This document shows positions 45,182-55,607 of a DNA stretch of 64,000 nt, piece by piece. This DNA comes from Nostoc sp. MG11 (GTDB lineage Bacteria; Cyanobacteriota; Cyanobacteriia; Cyanobacteriales; Nostocaceae). Position numbers and translations under genes: made by a program. Position 1 is the stretch's first letter, and every line of letters begins with the position of its first letter. A model generated the notes under the pieces. The model saw only the letters and a program-made list of their open reading frames with translations. It searched no databases and was not told where the DNA came from. The DNA is taken from contig NZ_JACXXN010000002.1 of the NCBI RefSeq assembly GCF_014904695.1, forward strand, positions 1 through 64,000, in the 5' to 3' direction.

Positions 45182-46417
45182 CTATTTGAAATTAGTCTCA
45201 TGAGTTAAAGTTTTATTTTTTATTTGTTCAAGCTCTAAAACAAGGGATAATGATATTGATATATAGTAAACCCATAAAAAATTACTGGTTAACAGCGTAT
45301 TAAGTTCAAAAATATTAAAACATAACATCAAAAATATCATATTAAACATCCAAAAGCATTCTATTTTTTTACTTATAAATAACAAATACATAGCTCTAAA
45401 AATAACTTGCAAAAAATTAAATAATAATAAAATTAATCCCACTATGCCCAATTGAAGAAACATATCAATAAAACCATTATGAGAATGATTTGCATTCACT
45501 TCTTGGCGTATCCATAAACCTTTAGCAACTTCTAAAGATATAGGCGAACTCCAAAAACCAGCATACCCATATCCAAACCAGGGTTGACCATAGCTAACGC
45601 CAACTTCAATCGCTCTTTGCCATAGAGGTAAACGCCCGTTGAACTCTAAATCTTTACCCATGATGTCAACCACTATAGTTTCTAGATTACCTAGAATCAA
45701 CATAGCTATAGTACCGTTAAGCATAAAAGCTATAGCCAAAATTGTTTCCCGAATTCTGAATTTTTGCTTAGCTATTTTATAAAGAGGCATAATATATATG
45801 CACAGTAAAAGAAATCCTATACCTGTTCTACTAGTACTCTTCCAGAGCAGTACTAACATAATGAACAGTATCGCCAGCTTGAGCCACCAATACTTTCTAC
45901 TAACTAATAAAGCTAGGAGAAAAACCATAGAGCCTACGGTCATAGCTCTAGCTAAATATTGCTTATGGGCATATATACCTTGCCACACGAAAACATTATT
46001 TGAGATAGCAGTACCATAGGATGGTACTGCTACAGCAAACACTAGACTTAGAATTGCTGCTATACCTATTACCCGAATTAGCAAGCGCATTTGTTCTTTA
46101 GGAGAGTAGCGTACAGCTAAATACGTACCAAGCAAAGTTGTACGAAATAAAGATTTAAGTTGAGTTGCAGTTTCTTGTGTATTCTCAGTCCAAAAGATTG
46201 AAGAACAGGCAAAGAGGCATAATACTATTAAAGACCAATCTCTTGTAGCGACATATGCTACTCTTCCCAATGGTTGTCTAATAATTAATAATGCTACCGT
46301 TGGATAACTGGCAATTTTAACAAGTTGCTCTAATACTGGATGCAATCTACAATCGCTAGTTAAAATTAATAAAATAACACTAAATGTTTCTAACCATTTT
46401 ATTGTATTAGTTTTCAA
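45182..46417 (-). CDS. O-antigen polymerase/ligase-like protein (Wzy role)
   Basis: 411 residues with about eleven hydrophobic helices. 'SIFWTENTQETATQLKSLFR', 'GIYAHKQYLARAMTVGSMVF', 'SRTGIGFLLLC' and the long periplasmic loop 'GRLPLWQRAIEVGVSYGQPW' through 'NANHSHNGFIDMFLQLGIVG' are the standard O-antigen ligase/Wzy signature (the last with the catalytic His). In this locus it most likely polymerises repeat units at the outer face of the membrane. It is one of the most AT-rich genes of the window. Confidence 0.9.
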   Translation of the reverse strand: MKTNTIKWLETFSVILLILTSDCRLHPVLEQLVKIASYPTVALLIIRQPLGRVAYVATRDWSLIVLCLFACSSIFWTENTQETATQLKSLFRTTLLGTYLAVRYSPKEQMRLLIRVIGIAAILSLVFAVAVPSYGTAISNNVFVWQGIYAHKQYLARAMTVGSMVFLLALLVSRKYWWLKLAILFIMLVLLWKSTSRTGIGFLLLCIYIMPLYKIAKQKFRIRETILAIAFMLNGTIAMLILGNLETIVVDIMGKDLEFNGRLPLWQRAIEVGVSYGQPWFGYGYAGFWSSPISLEVAKGLWIRQEVNANHSHNGFIDMFLQLGIVGLILLLFNFLQVIFRAMYLLFISKKIECFWMFNMIFLMLCFNIFELNTLLTSNFLWVYYISISLSLVLELEQIKNKTLTHETNFK

Positions 46418-46539
46418 ATTTTATTCTCCAATTTATTTATATTAAGTTAAAAGTATATTGCTATTTCAAATTACTGTAATTATTATTAATAGTTTTATAA
46501 TCAGTATTTACTAGTTTTCAATAATATATCTTTCCTAAG

Positions 46540-47796
46540 TTATTTTAAGGCTAGAAGTTCATTGAATATATATAAGTAGCGACTTGCTTGAATCTCTAAT
46601 GTAAATTCTTGTTCTGCTTTTTGACGGGCCCAGTAAGATAGTTTGTGATACCTTTCATGATTTTCTAGTATCCAAACAATGCCTTGAGCTAAATCTTCAA
46701 CTTTATAAGCTTGAGCTAAATAACCATTTTTTTGATGCTCAATCATATCTGGCATACCGCCAATATTGAAGGCAACACAGGGAATTCCACAAGCAATTGC
46801 CTCCATCACAGTATTCGCCAAGTTTTCCTGAGCAGAAGGCAGAACAAATACATCTGCTGCTGAATACAATAAAGCTAAAGATAAATCATCGTTCAACGTA
46901 CCTAGATAATAAGACTTAAAACCAAACTCAGGAGGATTATTAGGCTGAGATGCTCCGAAAATAACTATCTCTAACCTATCTGACCAGCCAGCTTTGCTAA
47001 GATTTTGCAGAGATGCTTGTAGCAGATGAAATCCCTTACGTTTATCACTAGTTGACTGTAGCGAACCGAATAAAATTAGTTGTTTATCTTGGGGCAAATT
47101 TAGCAGTTCTCGTGCTATTTGTTTATTAATAGGTTTATAAATTTGAGTATCAATTCCATTTGGAATTACTTTTATTCGTAGATCTTTAAAAAGTGAGCTA
47201 GCACTGGCACACTTAGCTAACCAGGAGCTAGGCGTAACTATAGTCAGGTTAAGATTTTTCCAAGCTTTAGCTTTGCGTTGCCATACCCAACGGGATAAAT
47301 CCCAATCTTGGGAACTATGAAGTTGCGGACATTTGCCACAAGCATCAGTGTAACGAGTACAGTCTTGACTGTAGTGGCATCCCCCTGTAAAAGCCCACAT
47401 ATCGTGGAGAGTCCAAACGATTGGTTTAGCTAATTTAGCTACTGATTCAATCAGTAAGTATCCATTATTGACCCAATGTAGATTGATGATATTTGGATTC
47501 AATTGGCTAATTCTGGAGACGAGGTTATCTGGAAGCCATTGAGGCGAATGAGTAGCTTGATCCCGATTAGTGTAAAGCTTTAACGGTAGCTGATCTAAAG
47601 TTAATCTCAAACCAGTAACAGCTTGTGCAATTCCAGATGAAGCTCGTGAACCAATGACATTTCTATCATCACTTTTTTTAAGTTGTACAAGCATCTGTGT
47701 AGGGATATCAAGATTCTGAAGACCTTGATGTAATCGATATGCAGCACGAGCGGCTCCACCTTCAATATCAGAACTATTAAGCAATAAAACTTTCAT
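46540..47796 (-). CDS. Glycosyltransferase family 4 (WcaC/WcaL-like)
   Basis: 418 residues. 'MKVLLLNSSDIEGGAARAAY', 'NLHWVNNGYLLIESVAKL' and 'PIVWTLHDMWAFTGGCHYSQ' with the Cys-rich stretch 'DCTRYTDACGKCPQL' are typical of a large GT4 subgroup. The donor domain has 'IPNGIDTQIYKP', 'LSLALLYSAADVFVLPSAQE' and 'NLANTVMEAIACGIPCVAFN' (the EX7E motif). Complete. In the polysaccharide locus. Confidence 0.94.
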   Translation of the reverse strand: MKVLLLNSSDIEGGAARAAYRLHQGLQNLDIPTQMLVQLKKSDDRNVIGSRASSGIAQAVTGLRLTLDQLPLKLYTNRDQATHSPQWLPDNLVSRISQLNPNIINLHWVNNGYLLIESVAKLAKPIVWTLHDMWAFTGGCHYSQDCTRYTDACGKCPQLHSSQDWDLSRWVWQRKAKAWKNLNLTIVTPSSWLAKCASASSLFKDLRIKVIPNGIDTQIYKPINKQIARELLNLPQDKQLILFGSLQSTSDKRKGFHLLQASLQNLSKAGWSDRLEIVIFGASQPNNPPEFGFKSYYLGTLNDDLSLALLYSAADVFVLPSAQENLANTVMEAIACGIPCVAFNIGGMPDMIEHQKNGYLAQAYKVEDLAQGIVWILENHERYHKLSYWARQKAEQEFTLEIQASRYLYIFNELLALK

Positions 47797-47856
47797 TATT
47801 AATTTAATTATTTATAAACAGTCGTATCTTGGAATTCCAAACTTTCCGTTAGTTTC

Positions 47857-48471
47857 CTATAGTTTATAACTAAGATTTTCAGACTTGTAACAATTGATAT
47901 CCTTAATTTTTCTAGCTGGTACACCAGCCCACACCTCATTAGCTGGAATAGATTTAGTAACGATACTTCCAGCCCCAATTACTGAATTTGTTCCAATACG
48001 ACAACCAGGAAGAATAGTTACACCACAACCAATCCAAACATTTTCATCTATGAAGATACCCGTTTTATCTTTATCCCAAGGTAAGTCTCTATATGGCTTT
48101 TCAGAGGATATTGTATGATTACAGGCAATCAGAGATACATGCTGTGCAATAATGCAATTTTGCCCTATGTATATTTCTCCTCCAGCAGCACGAATATTAG
48201 CATGTGAACCAATAACAGCACGTTTTTCAATAATTAATTGCCCTGGAATATTACTATATGTAGATTTCGCTACGACAACAATTTCTACAAATTCTCCTAT
48301 ATTAACTTCAGGGCTAATCTTGATAGCATTAATATCGTCGTATTGCAAAACTACAGATAAAGGTATATCTATACCCTGATTTTGCTGTAGAATATGCAAG
48401 TAATTCAGCCAATTCCTAACTAATCTTTGAAATATTTTAATAACTATTTTTAAAGTCTGTAAGGTAAACAT
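47857..48471 (-). CDS. Hexapeptide-repeat acyltransferase (LbetaH)
   Basis: 204 residues. After a short leader, a left-handed beta-helix forms from I/V-G-x4 repeats: 'IEKRAVIGSHANIRAAGGEI', 'IGQNCIIAQHVSLIACNHT', 'IDENVWIGCGVTILPGCRIG' and 'IGAGSIVTKSIPANEVWAGV'. This is the WcaF/NodL-like acetyltransferase pattern with the catalytic His in CNHT. It would acetylate a sugar of the exopolysaccharide. Confidence 0.93.
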   Translation of the reverse strand: MFTLQTLKIVIKIFQRLVRNWLNYLHILQQNQGIDIPLSVVLQYDDINAIKISPEVNIGEFVEIVVVAKSTYSNIPGQLIIEKRAVIGSHANIRAAGGEIYIGQNCIIAQHVSLIACNHTISSEKPYRDLPWDKDKTGIFIDENVWIGCGVTILPGCRIGTNSVIGAGSIVTKSIPANEVWAGVPARKIKDINCYKSENLSYKL

Positions 48472-48495
48472 AAGTTTTCATATTACCTAAAATAT

Positions 48496-49341
48496 CTAAT
48501 TTTTATGTGTTTGTAAGAATATGCTTTTTAAAGCTTGATAAGTCGATTGAGACATACTCAAAAAGGGGAATACAGCTTTTGATATTTTTTCTTGAGTACG
48601 AATTTTTTTCCAATTGATTGGTTCTTGTCTGATCTTCTTATATATAGTGGCGTGACTACCATTGCAGGAACCAATAGTATCAAGCCCCATAAGAGTTGTA
48701 AATTGATTAAAGCTATAGCGAAGATGAAACGTTTCAGGTAAGTGACACTTAATTACAGGATAAAAACAATTGGCAATTACTAAATAACCATCAATTTTAA
48801 CGCTCTCAATCATTTCAGCTAATAAACTTAAAGGATCAGGAACGTGTTCTAGAACATCTGTACAGACTAAACAGTCATATTGTTTTTTTAGAGAACTAAT
48901 AAATTTAACGTTAGAGTAGGCTTTTAACTTCTCAAGAGCAAGTTGACTAGGGTGTGGTTCGTAAATATCAACTACTACCTCTTGATTTTTATCTGCAATT
49001 AAACGAGCAAGTGTACCAAAACCGCCGCCATAATCTAGAACCGATATAATGTCGTTATTATTTACATTAATCCAATCAGCGATCGCGTGGCGGTGGAGAA
49101 TGGAAACATTATGCTGCTCAATAAATAAGCCATTAAGTAGCCAAACAGGATGACCGTAAAATAAACTGACCTTTTCTGGCTCATTTTTTATGTTATTACA
49201 TCCTAAACTATCCCAAACGTCGTCCATTAGCTGCCAGATTTCTTCAACTTCTATTGGCTGACGTTCAGCATCTAAAAGTATTTTTTCAATTTCTAGTTGG
49301 ATGTCATCTGACAGGTTGGGTGAGTCTATGTTCTTTTTCAT
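48496..49341 (-). CDS. Class I SAM-dependent methyltransferase
   Basis: 281 residues. A helical N-terminus is followed by 'NDIISVLDYGGGFGTLARLI' (motif I, SAM binding), 'VVDIYEPHPSQLALEKL' (motif II acidic residue) and 'YDCLVCTDVLEHVPDPLSLL' (post-motif). The C-terminal part (about 200-281) contains a basic stretch. Likely methylates a sugar or an end group of the polysaccharide, where it might stop chain growth; that is inference. Confidence 0.87.
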   Translation of the reverse strand: MKKNIDSPNLSDDIQLEIEKILLDAERQPIEVEEIWQLMDDVWDSLGCNNIKNEPEKVSLFYGHPVWLLNGLFIEQHNVSILHRHAIADWINVNNNDIISVLDYGGGFGTLARLIADKNQEVVVDIYEPHPSQLALEKLKAYSNVKFISSLKKQYDCLVCTDVLEHVPDPLSLLAEMIESVKIDGYLVIANCFYPVIKCHLPETFHLRYSFNQFTTLMGLDTIGSCNGSHATIYKKIRQEPINWKKIRTQEKISKAVFPFLSMSQSTYQALKSIFLQTHKN

Positions 49342-49398
49342 GGTATTTTCAACTGTTTCAATCCAAACAGGTAATTTAAGACTTATTAAAGTATTTGA

Positions 49399-50316
49399 TT
49401 AATTAGATAACTTATTAGCAAAATGTTTAATTTTTTGTTGAAGAATTATAGAGATTCTAGAATCATAAAAATTATTTCTTTGAGTAAAGAGATCTGCTTG
49501 AGAATTGCGAATCATAAATAATGGATGCTGAAGCGGAAAATCTAGAGCTTTTACTGGCATATTGGCAAAATCATTATAGTTTTTAACTGTGTGAGTTGCC
49601 TCTAAAGAATATCCAATATTAGATACTATATTTACGTTAGGAAGAATACTTAAGCCGTTTTGAATCCAACAGCTAAATGTCCATGCATAAGCCCAACTAT
49701 TGATCTTTTCTTCGTAAGTATATTGAAAAATATTTTGCCAAAATTTGACCGCCGAAGGGTCTAACAGAATGTCTTTTAGCCAGTCTTCATCGCGAATTTT
49801 AGGCCACAGCTTCATTTCATGATCATAGTGTTGCCATGCTCGTCGCCAAGTAGCCCATCCCCAGCAGTGATTGTAGCGTGAAAAATAGTAACTATCTTGA
49901 TTCCGAACTCGACCATACTGAAAGTTATTACCTGCTACAACCATGATTCTATTGTCATCTCGGTATTTATCGAGCAATTCATCACAAAATTGGAAGAAAG
50001 TAGGATGTGGTAAACAATCATCCTCAAGAATTATGGCTTCTTCGACCTGAGTGAATACCCAATCTAAGCCACTTGAAACACGCAATCTACAGCCTAAATT
50101 AATGTCAGAGTAGTTAGTTATAACTTCACAATTCCAATCGACTCGTTCAATAATTGCACGCGTAGCTTTGCACTTTTCTGCCTCTCCAGGACGGTCAGCG
50201 CGTGGGCCGTCTGCAATGACAAAAAGTTTCGGTGGTTTTGCCTGACGAATTGCTTCAAATACTTTTTCAGTAGTATTTGGTCGTTTAAAGATAATAAATA
50301 CAACTGGAACTTTCAT
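49399..50316 (-). CDS. GT2-like glycosyltransferase
   Basis: 305 residues. 'VPVVFIIFKRPNTTEKVFEA', 'KLFVIADGPRADRPGEAEKC', 'SDINLGCRLRVSSGLDWVFT', 'EEAIILEDDCLPHPTFFQF' (the EDD metal site) and 'RYNHCWGWATWRRAWQHYD' are typical of a GT-A subgroup often annotated as a nucleotide-diphospho-sugar or methyltransferase-linked transferase. Complete. In the polysaccharide locus downstream of the flippase gene. Confidence 0.88.
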   Translation of the reverse strand: MKVPVVFIIFKRPNTTEKVFEAIRQAKPPKLFVIADGPRADRPGEAEKCKATRAIIERVDWNCEVITNYSDINLGCRLRVSSGLDWVFTQVEEAIILEDDCLPHPTFFQFCDELLDKYRDDNRIMVVAGNNFQYGRVRNQDSYYFSRYNHCWGWATWRRAWQHYDHEMKLWPKIRDEDWLKDILLDPSAVKFWQNIFQYTYEEKINSWAYAWTFSCWIQNGLSILPNVNIVSNIGYSLEATHTVKNYNDFANMPVKALDFPLQHPLFMIRNSQADLFTQRNNFYDSRISIILQQKIKHFANKLSN

Positions 50317-50575
50317 GTAGCAAATAAATGTAATATTAATGAATAATTATTTTTTCAAAATTAGGCATTAAGACAATTTTTAGCTTTGTATAATAACATT
50401 TGTCAAGTTAATAATATTTTGATAGTTAAATATTTCTAAGTTTAAAAGCTGAACTTTAAAACACTAAGTTATCTGGTACTAATATCTAGAATAATAGTCA
50501 TTTAGTATTTAATAAATTATCTTTTAAAAAACTTGCTTATAATAATATTTATCTCATGAATATATAAACTGATAA

Positions 50576-51892
50576 TTAAAAAGGTAAAAGTGATTGAATC
50601 TGAAGCTGAAATATTTTTTGCGTTTTTCTATGAAATGCATGGCTAAAAAATGTAGCAAATGCTTGAGATATTACAGTTGCTATAGCAGCGCCAACTCCAG
50701 CATAAGTTGGGATTAGTAATAGGTTTAATATCACATTAATAATTGCTCCTATAAAAGTTCTACTTAAGGAAAGATGAGTCAAATTCTCAGTAATAAACCA
50801 GGGTGATGTTGCCACACCCATGAAGACAAAAAAAGATGACCAGATGTGTATTGCCAGGATTTGGCTTGATGCTGCATAGCCATCCCCAAAAAGCAAGATA
50901 ATTATAGACTCGGATAGAAATGACATTGGTAGAGCGATCGCAATAGAAATTATTATCATGACACGCAGTAATTGTTTGATGCGCTTATAGTAAAGCGCTT
51001 CACTAACTTGCTTGGCTGAAAAAATTGCCGGAGATACCGAAGAAACGATCGCCGTAGGAATAAAATACCAAACTTCAGAAATACGGGATGCAGCCGAGTA
51101 AATACCTACAGCATCATTGCCAATCATCTGACCGAGCATAATCTGGTCAATTTTCATGTAAATCATGATTGTTAGACCAGAAAGAATTAGAGGCCAACTG
51201 TCCTTGAGTAATTCTTTAGCAACTGGAAAACTCCAACGCCATAACCGTAATGAGTAACCTTTAATTTTGTAAATGCTCACCAAACCCATCGCACCCAATC
51301 CAATCTCTGCGAATGTCATCCACGCAAAAGCAATCAATGGTGCTTGCATTTTGATTAGAGTAATTTTAGCCAGAGTAATGATAATAAACGCTGTGTTTTT
51401 TGCAACCACAGTATATTTTGATTGGACTTGAGACTGAAACCAGAAGTCAATAGTGTCAAAAGCCTGAAAAATTCCTGCTATTGACAAAATCACTACTAGC
51501 CAGATGGTTAAACTTTCATTCTGGTGAAATACAAAAATAGAGGCGATTGCTAAAAATGCAGAACCAACCCCACCGCTCAATTTGAGCCATAAAGTTGTTC
51601 CTAAAACTTGTTCTTTGTTCGATGAGTCACGCACAATATTGCGAATAACTACATTGTCTAGCCCCAAAGTTGCAAATGGGTTGAAGAGGGCTACAAAGGC
51701 AATAGTGTAGTTGAAAAGACCATACTGTTGCACTCCTAAGTAGCGTGCAACCCAGACTCCTACTATTAGACCTACACCCATACGTAGAATGCGGTCAGCA
51801 AATAGCCAACTTGTATTTACAACAATCGCACGCAGCCCAGAGCGAGATTTGAGAAATGATAACTTTTCAATTTGTAGTTTACGCAGCATCAA
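50576..51892 (-). CDS. wzx: Oligosaccharide-repeat flippase (Wzx, MATE/MVF superfamily)
   Basis: 438 residues with about 12-14 hydrophobic helices. 'NTSWLFADRILRMGVGLIVG' and 'WVARYLGVQQYGLFNYTIAF' at the N-terminus and 'LILSGLTIMIYMKIDQIMLG' in the middle are standard for polysaccharide flippases. It would move the lipid-linked repeat unit to the periplasmic face. The 258-bp AT-rich gap on its 3' side (50317-50575) contains nothing recognisable. Confidence 0.93.
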   Translation of the reverse strand: MMLRKLQIEKLSFLKSRSGLRAIVVNTSWLFADRILRMGVGLIVGVWVARYLGVQQYGLFNYTIAFVALFNPFATLGLDNVVIRNIVRDSSNKEQVLGTTLWLKLSGGVGSAFLAIASIFVFHQNESLTIWLVVILSIAGIFQAFDTIDFWFQSQVQSKYTVVAKNTAFIIITLAKITLIKMQAPLIAFAWMTFAEIGLGAMGLVSIYKIKGYSLRLWRWSFPVAKELLKDSWPLILSGLTIMIYMKIDQIMLGQMIGNDAVGIYSAASRISEVWYFIPTAIVSSVSPAIFSAKQVSEALYYKRIKQLLRVMIIISIAIALPMSFLSESIIILLFGDGYAASSQILAIHIWSSFFVFMGVATSPWFITENLTHLSLSRTFIGAIINVILNLLLIPTYAGVGAAIATVISQAFATFFSHAFHRKTQKIFQLQIQSLLPF

Positions 51893-51966
51893 ACTCTAGT
51901 TGTTGTGGTTTTCTAGTTCAAACGGCTATTGCTTCAAAGATGTAGACACACAGTGACATTTATCAT

Positions 51967-54186
51967 TTAGAAATTGTTACTACCTGTAATTCTTGATATA
52001 GGTTTAACAACTTCAGGATTTCCTGACACAGAACCAGACTCAACCGATTCTCTGGAATAGTAAAAGTAGCTGTCAGGCTCTAATTTGATATTCACACCGT
52101 TAATCACCATACCCAACACTTGTTGACCTGACTGTTTGAGGAACTCTTTAGCAGCATTGGCACTGGCATAGTTAATTACCCCAGGACGCACCACCAATAA
52201 AATCCCATCAGCCAACTTGCTTAACACAGCAGCATCAGCCGTTCCCGCTAGTGTTGGCGTATCAAAAATTACGAAATCATAATCCTCTGTAAAAGAGGTA
52301 ACTAATGCAGCCATCCGCCTGGAATCTAGTAGTGCTACTGGGTTAGGAGGTACAACCCCGGACGGCAGAACGTAAAGGTTGAGCGTTACTTCCTGTACGG
52401 CTGCATCAAGAGTAACTCGGTCAACAATCACATTCGATAACCCTACGGCATTTGTAATTTCCCAGATATGATGCTGAACTGGATGGCGCATATCGGCATC
52501 TACCAACAGTACCCGTCGCCCTAACTGAGCCATTGTCACAGCTAAGTTTGCAGCTACCTCTGACTTGCCCTCTTTAGACACAGAACTGGTAACTACAATC
52601 GCCTTAAGCTTTTTATCTGAACTCAAGAAATTCAAGTTCGCTTGCAGCATTTGGTATGCATCACCAATAGGAAAGTGCGGAATGTCTCTGCCAATTACTC
52701 TCGGAATCTGTTTATCTACTGGCGAATAAGAGCTTTTTTTGCTATTCTTACTTACTGAAGGAATTACCCCCAGCAAGGTATATTGAAACAATTCTCTAGC
52801 TTCTTTGACTGTTTTGATCGAGCGGTCAATTAGATCTAAAGTGAAAGCAGCAACTATACCCAGCATCACACCGAAAACTCCTCCACCCCCGATAATCAGA
52901 AGCTTGCGAGAACCAATTGATTGATCTGGAACTAAGGCAGGAGAGATGACGCGAGCATTCCCAATATTTTGATTTTCAGCTACTTGGACTTCTTGCAGTT
53001 TTGTCAAAAGTGCTTCGTAAGTTGCTTGAGCCGCTTTTCGTTTTCGCTCAAGCTGTCTTTGGGCCTGTTCTAGTCTGGGCAAAACATTTACTCTTTGTTT
53101 GTAGGCAGACCACTCATTCGATAATGTACTGATTTGTTCAACCAAACCGACTCGTTGTGCCTCAGTGCGGGCAAAATCTTCAATGAGGTTTTGTCGCAGT
53201 TCTCCAATCTGGACATTTCCCATAGATACTTGTTCATTACTGACAAATGCTTGCTCTATTCGTCCTTCTAATAAGCTTTTGAGAGCGATGATTTTTTCTT
53301 GCAAATTGATAATAGTAGGATGTTCTGCCTGCAAACGGGTTTGCTCAACCGTCAGCTGGTTTTGTGCTTCTTGAAGTTGACCAAGCACTTGCTGAATTCC
53401 GGGTATTTGACTCAACGAGGCAGAACTTACAGATTGCTGCGAATCAATGTTGGCCTGATTTTGTAACTTCTGTGATTGAGCCGTAACATAAACTAATTGA
53501 GCTTGAGCTTGATAAATTTGTTGTTCTAAATTAGAAATTGTCTGGACTGCTAGCTCTGATTCTGCTTCTAAAGTGATTATTTTGTGTTGTTCTTTGAATT
53601 TACGCAGGGTTGACTCAGCTTCTCTTACCGCTGCTTCAGTGCCAGGTATTTCTTCTAAAATAAACTTGCGGGCTGAGACTGCCTCAGCTCGATTGGCTTC
53701 TATATTATTCCTGATATAAACTTTCATAAGTTGGTTGACAACTGTTGCAGCCAAAACTGGATCTCTATCTGTATAGGAAATTTGCAAAATCTCAGTTCCT
53801 TTGGCATTTTCTATCTTCAGTTTTTTAGTTAAATCCTGTATTGTAAAGGGTTCGCCTTTACTATCTTTTAGGTTAAGTGTTCTAATGGTTTCCTGAATAA
53901 CAGGCACAGATGTAACTATCTTTGCCTGAGTTTCTAAAGGATTGTTTGTAGTAGTTAAAGAATCCAGTCGCCCTATAGCTTCCCCCAAACCTGTTAGTGA
54001 AGAGGTACGATTTGTCTTGATCAACAAACTTCCCTCTGCTTTAAATGAAGGTTTTAATGAAAATGCATACAAGAATGCAAGGGTAACAACTACTCCAAAG
54101 AATCCTACTGCTGGCAGCCAGCGGCGTTGCACAATAAGTAGGTATTTTTGAAAATCTACCTCTTCCAAGTTTGATTTAGATTCCAT
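51967..54186 (-). CDS. wzc: Polysaccharide co-polymerase with BY-kinase domain (Wzc type)
   Basis: 739 residues. Wzz domain (about 10-110) with the first membrane helix at about 27-44; coiled-coil region (185-400) rich in Gln/Glu; second helix near 430-451; cytosolic kinase domain (about 500-700). The P-loop is SSVSKEGKS (534-542), where the usual PGEGKST reads SKEGKSE. Walker A' is LLVDADMR (560-567) and Walker B is FVIFD (638-642). The Tyr cluster normally autophosphorylated is reduced to 'SYFYYSRES'. It would control chain length with Wzy. First of the clearly assigned locus genes after the hypothetical gene at 54.2-54.8 kb. Confidence 0.93.
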   Translation of the reverse strand: MESKSNLEEVDFQKYLLIVQRRWLPAVGFFGVVVTLAFLYAFSLKPSFKAEGSLLIKTNRTSSLTGLGEAIGRLDSLTTTNNPLETQAKIVTSVPVIQETIRTLNLKDSKGEPFTIQDLTKKLKIENAKGTEILQISYTDRDPVLAATVVNQLMKVYIRNNIEANRAEAVSARKFILEEIPGTEAAVREAESTLRKFKEQHKIITLEAESELAVQTISNLEQQIYQAQAQLVYVTAQSQKLQNQANIDSQQSVSSASLSQIPGIQQVLGQLQEAQNQLTVEQTRLQAEHPTIINLQEKIIALKSLLEGRIEQAFVSNEQVSMGNVQIGELRQNLIEDFARTEAQRVGLVEQISTLSNEWSAYKQRVNVLPRLEQAQRQLERKRKAAQATYEALLTKLQEVQVAENQNIGNARVISPALVPDQSIGSRKLLIIGGGGVFGVMLGIVAAFTLDLIDRSIKTVKEARELFQYTLLGVIPSVSKNSKKSSYSPVDKQIPRVIGRDIPHFPIGDAYQMLQANLNFLSSDKKLKAIVVTSSVSKEGKSEVAANLAVTMAQLGRRVLLVDADMRHPVQHHIWEITNAVGLSNVIVDRVTLDAAVQEVTLNLYVLPSGVVPPNPVALLDSRRMAALVTSFTEDYDFVIFDTPTLAGTADAAVLSKLADGILLVVRPGVINYASANAAKEFLKQSGQQVLGMVINGVNIKLEPDSYFYYSRESVESGSVSGNPEVVKPISRITGSNNF

Positions 54187-54247
54187 AATGGCAGATTATT
54201 GATTGGTACTGATACATTCAATTTCGATTGCAACTGGCTTAGCTTCT

Positions 54248-54751
54248 TCACCGGAAATACTTACTATTGTTATTGCCAACCATCCGGGCTTGCGTGCGAG
54301 TAAACTCTCCTACAGAAGGATTTCCTGCAGGATGAATGACTCCGCTTGCTTGTTGCCAAAGTTCTACAGATGCAATCGAAACTTCATAGGTGCGATCGCA
54401 TTTTTTGACGTGATACCATTTTGTTTGCTCGCATTGATCACACCAGAATGCTTCTAACCATTCACCCTCTAGAGAAACTGCGGTCTTAGTTGCCACTAAA
54501 ATTAGTGCTGTTTGCCGCCCTATCCCTCTTTCTTGCAGTTGTCCAGCACTATCAGCATACAAATTATACTTTTGACTCATGCTATGCAGGTAGCATCTAT
54601 GAATTGGACAATAGATAGCCCGCCGCTTTGAACGTTTTCGATTTTGGTGACACTTGTTCTGCAATTCGACCTCACTTATCGGTAGAGACACCACAGACAA
54701 GGACAAGGTTACGTTGGAGGGACTGAGATCAAAAAGATCATCAAAGCCCAA
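54248..54751 (-). CDS. Conserved hypothetical protein with Cys/His pairs
   Basis: 167 residues. The N-terminus has no clear domain. Residues about 45-130 hold a possible zinc site: 'IYCPIHRCYLHS' and 'FWCDQCEQTKWYHVKKCD', separated by 'GRQTALILVATKTAVSLEGE'. I do not know the family. It stands at the head of the polysaccharide locus, 61 bp before wzc, and might be its leader gene or a regulator. The following plus-strand frames here are shadows. Confidence 0.65.
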   Translation of the reverse strand: MGFDDLFDLSPSNVTLSLSVVSLPISEVELQNKCHQNRKRSKRRAIYCPIHRCYLHSMSQKYNLYADSAGQLQERGIGRQTALILVATKTAVSLEGEWLEAFWCDQCEQTKWYHVKKCDRTYEVSIASVELWQQASGVIHPAGNPSVGEFTRTQARMVGNNNSKYFR

Positions 54752-55607
54752 CTCCTAAATCCAATATCAACTATTTAATTAAAATGAAATTGATTAATTA
54801 AAATCAATCTACTATCAATGATTGAGGTGTTTTTTACTCCAGTCTTCTAGAAGAGTTAAAACTTAATTTTTATAACTCTAGTTTTAAACGAAAACTATTT
54901 GGTGAAAACACTTTATAGGCAGCTTAAGAAAGTGTAAATCTTAGTGCTTACTCTTATTGACTATTCAGCACGCTCCTATAAGTAGATGACAGCCTAGTGA
55001 GATATCACATTGATTTTGATTAGTAATTAAATTTCAAAAGTTTTGAAATTAATTTGCTTTGGCAATTTGTAACTCATCAAAATTAATACGACAAAGCACT
55101 GCTCAGTAGAGAGATTGTTCAACAGTATAAATTACTGCATTCATACAAATTATCTGAACATTGTAATTACTCATTACTTGATAACTGAACTTAGTTCGTC
55201 AGTAAAACTTTCCTGACACATGTTTCTCCTGATAGCAAAAAAATTGAGGTATTGTTTATCACAATTCTTGAAAGCTAGTAGTGCTTTGATATGTAAGTAT
55301 ACAACAAGTTATGTTTTTTTGGAAGTATTTAGATTAACTTAATTTTCAAAATGTTTCAGCACTTACCCAAGAGAGTACTAACAGCCTATTACATGGAGCG
55401 ATAGCCACAGCTATCACTATCAATCGCTAAATCCAGCTTAAGAGCATGATTAATTAGTCGGAGTTTTTAATGTAACGCTTAAAACTTATACTACTTAATG
55501 CTAATCATCCACAGTACAATAAGTAATATTAAGCTTTACTTATACGTACGTATTTTTATAAATACACTACTTAAGTAATGTTTCGTATATCAGAACTGAT
55601 GTAGCTT
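54752..55607. other. Long AT-rich intergenic region upstream of the polysaccharide locus
   Basis: About 850 bp without a credible gene. It has short palindromes (GTCAG/CTGAC near 55198-55217) and many A/T runs but no copy of the MITE elements. Likely contains the locus promoter; I could not define -10/-35 boxes with confidence. Confidence 0.5.

Noticed and set aside
53165-53374. Plus-strand frames within wzc and other locus genes
   Set aside because: Shadows of well-supported minus-strand genes.
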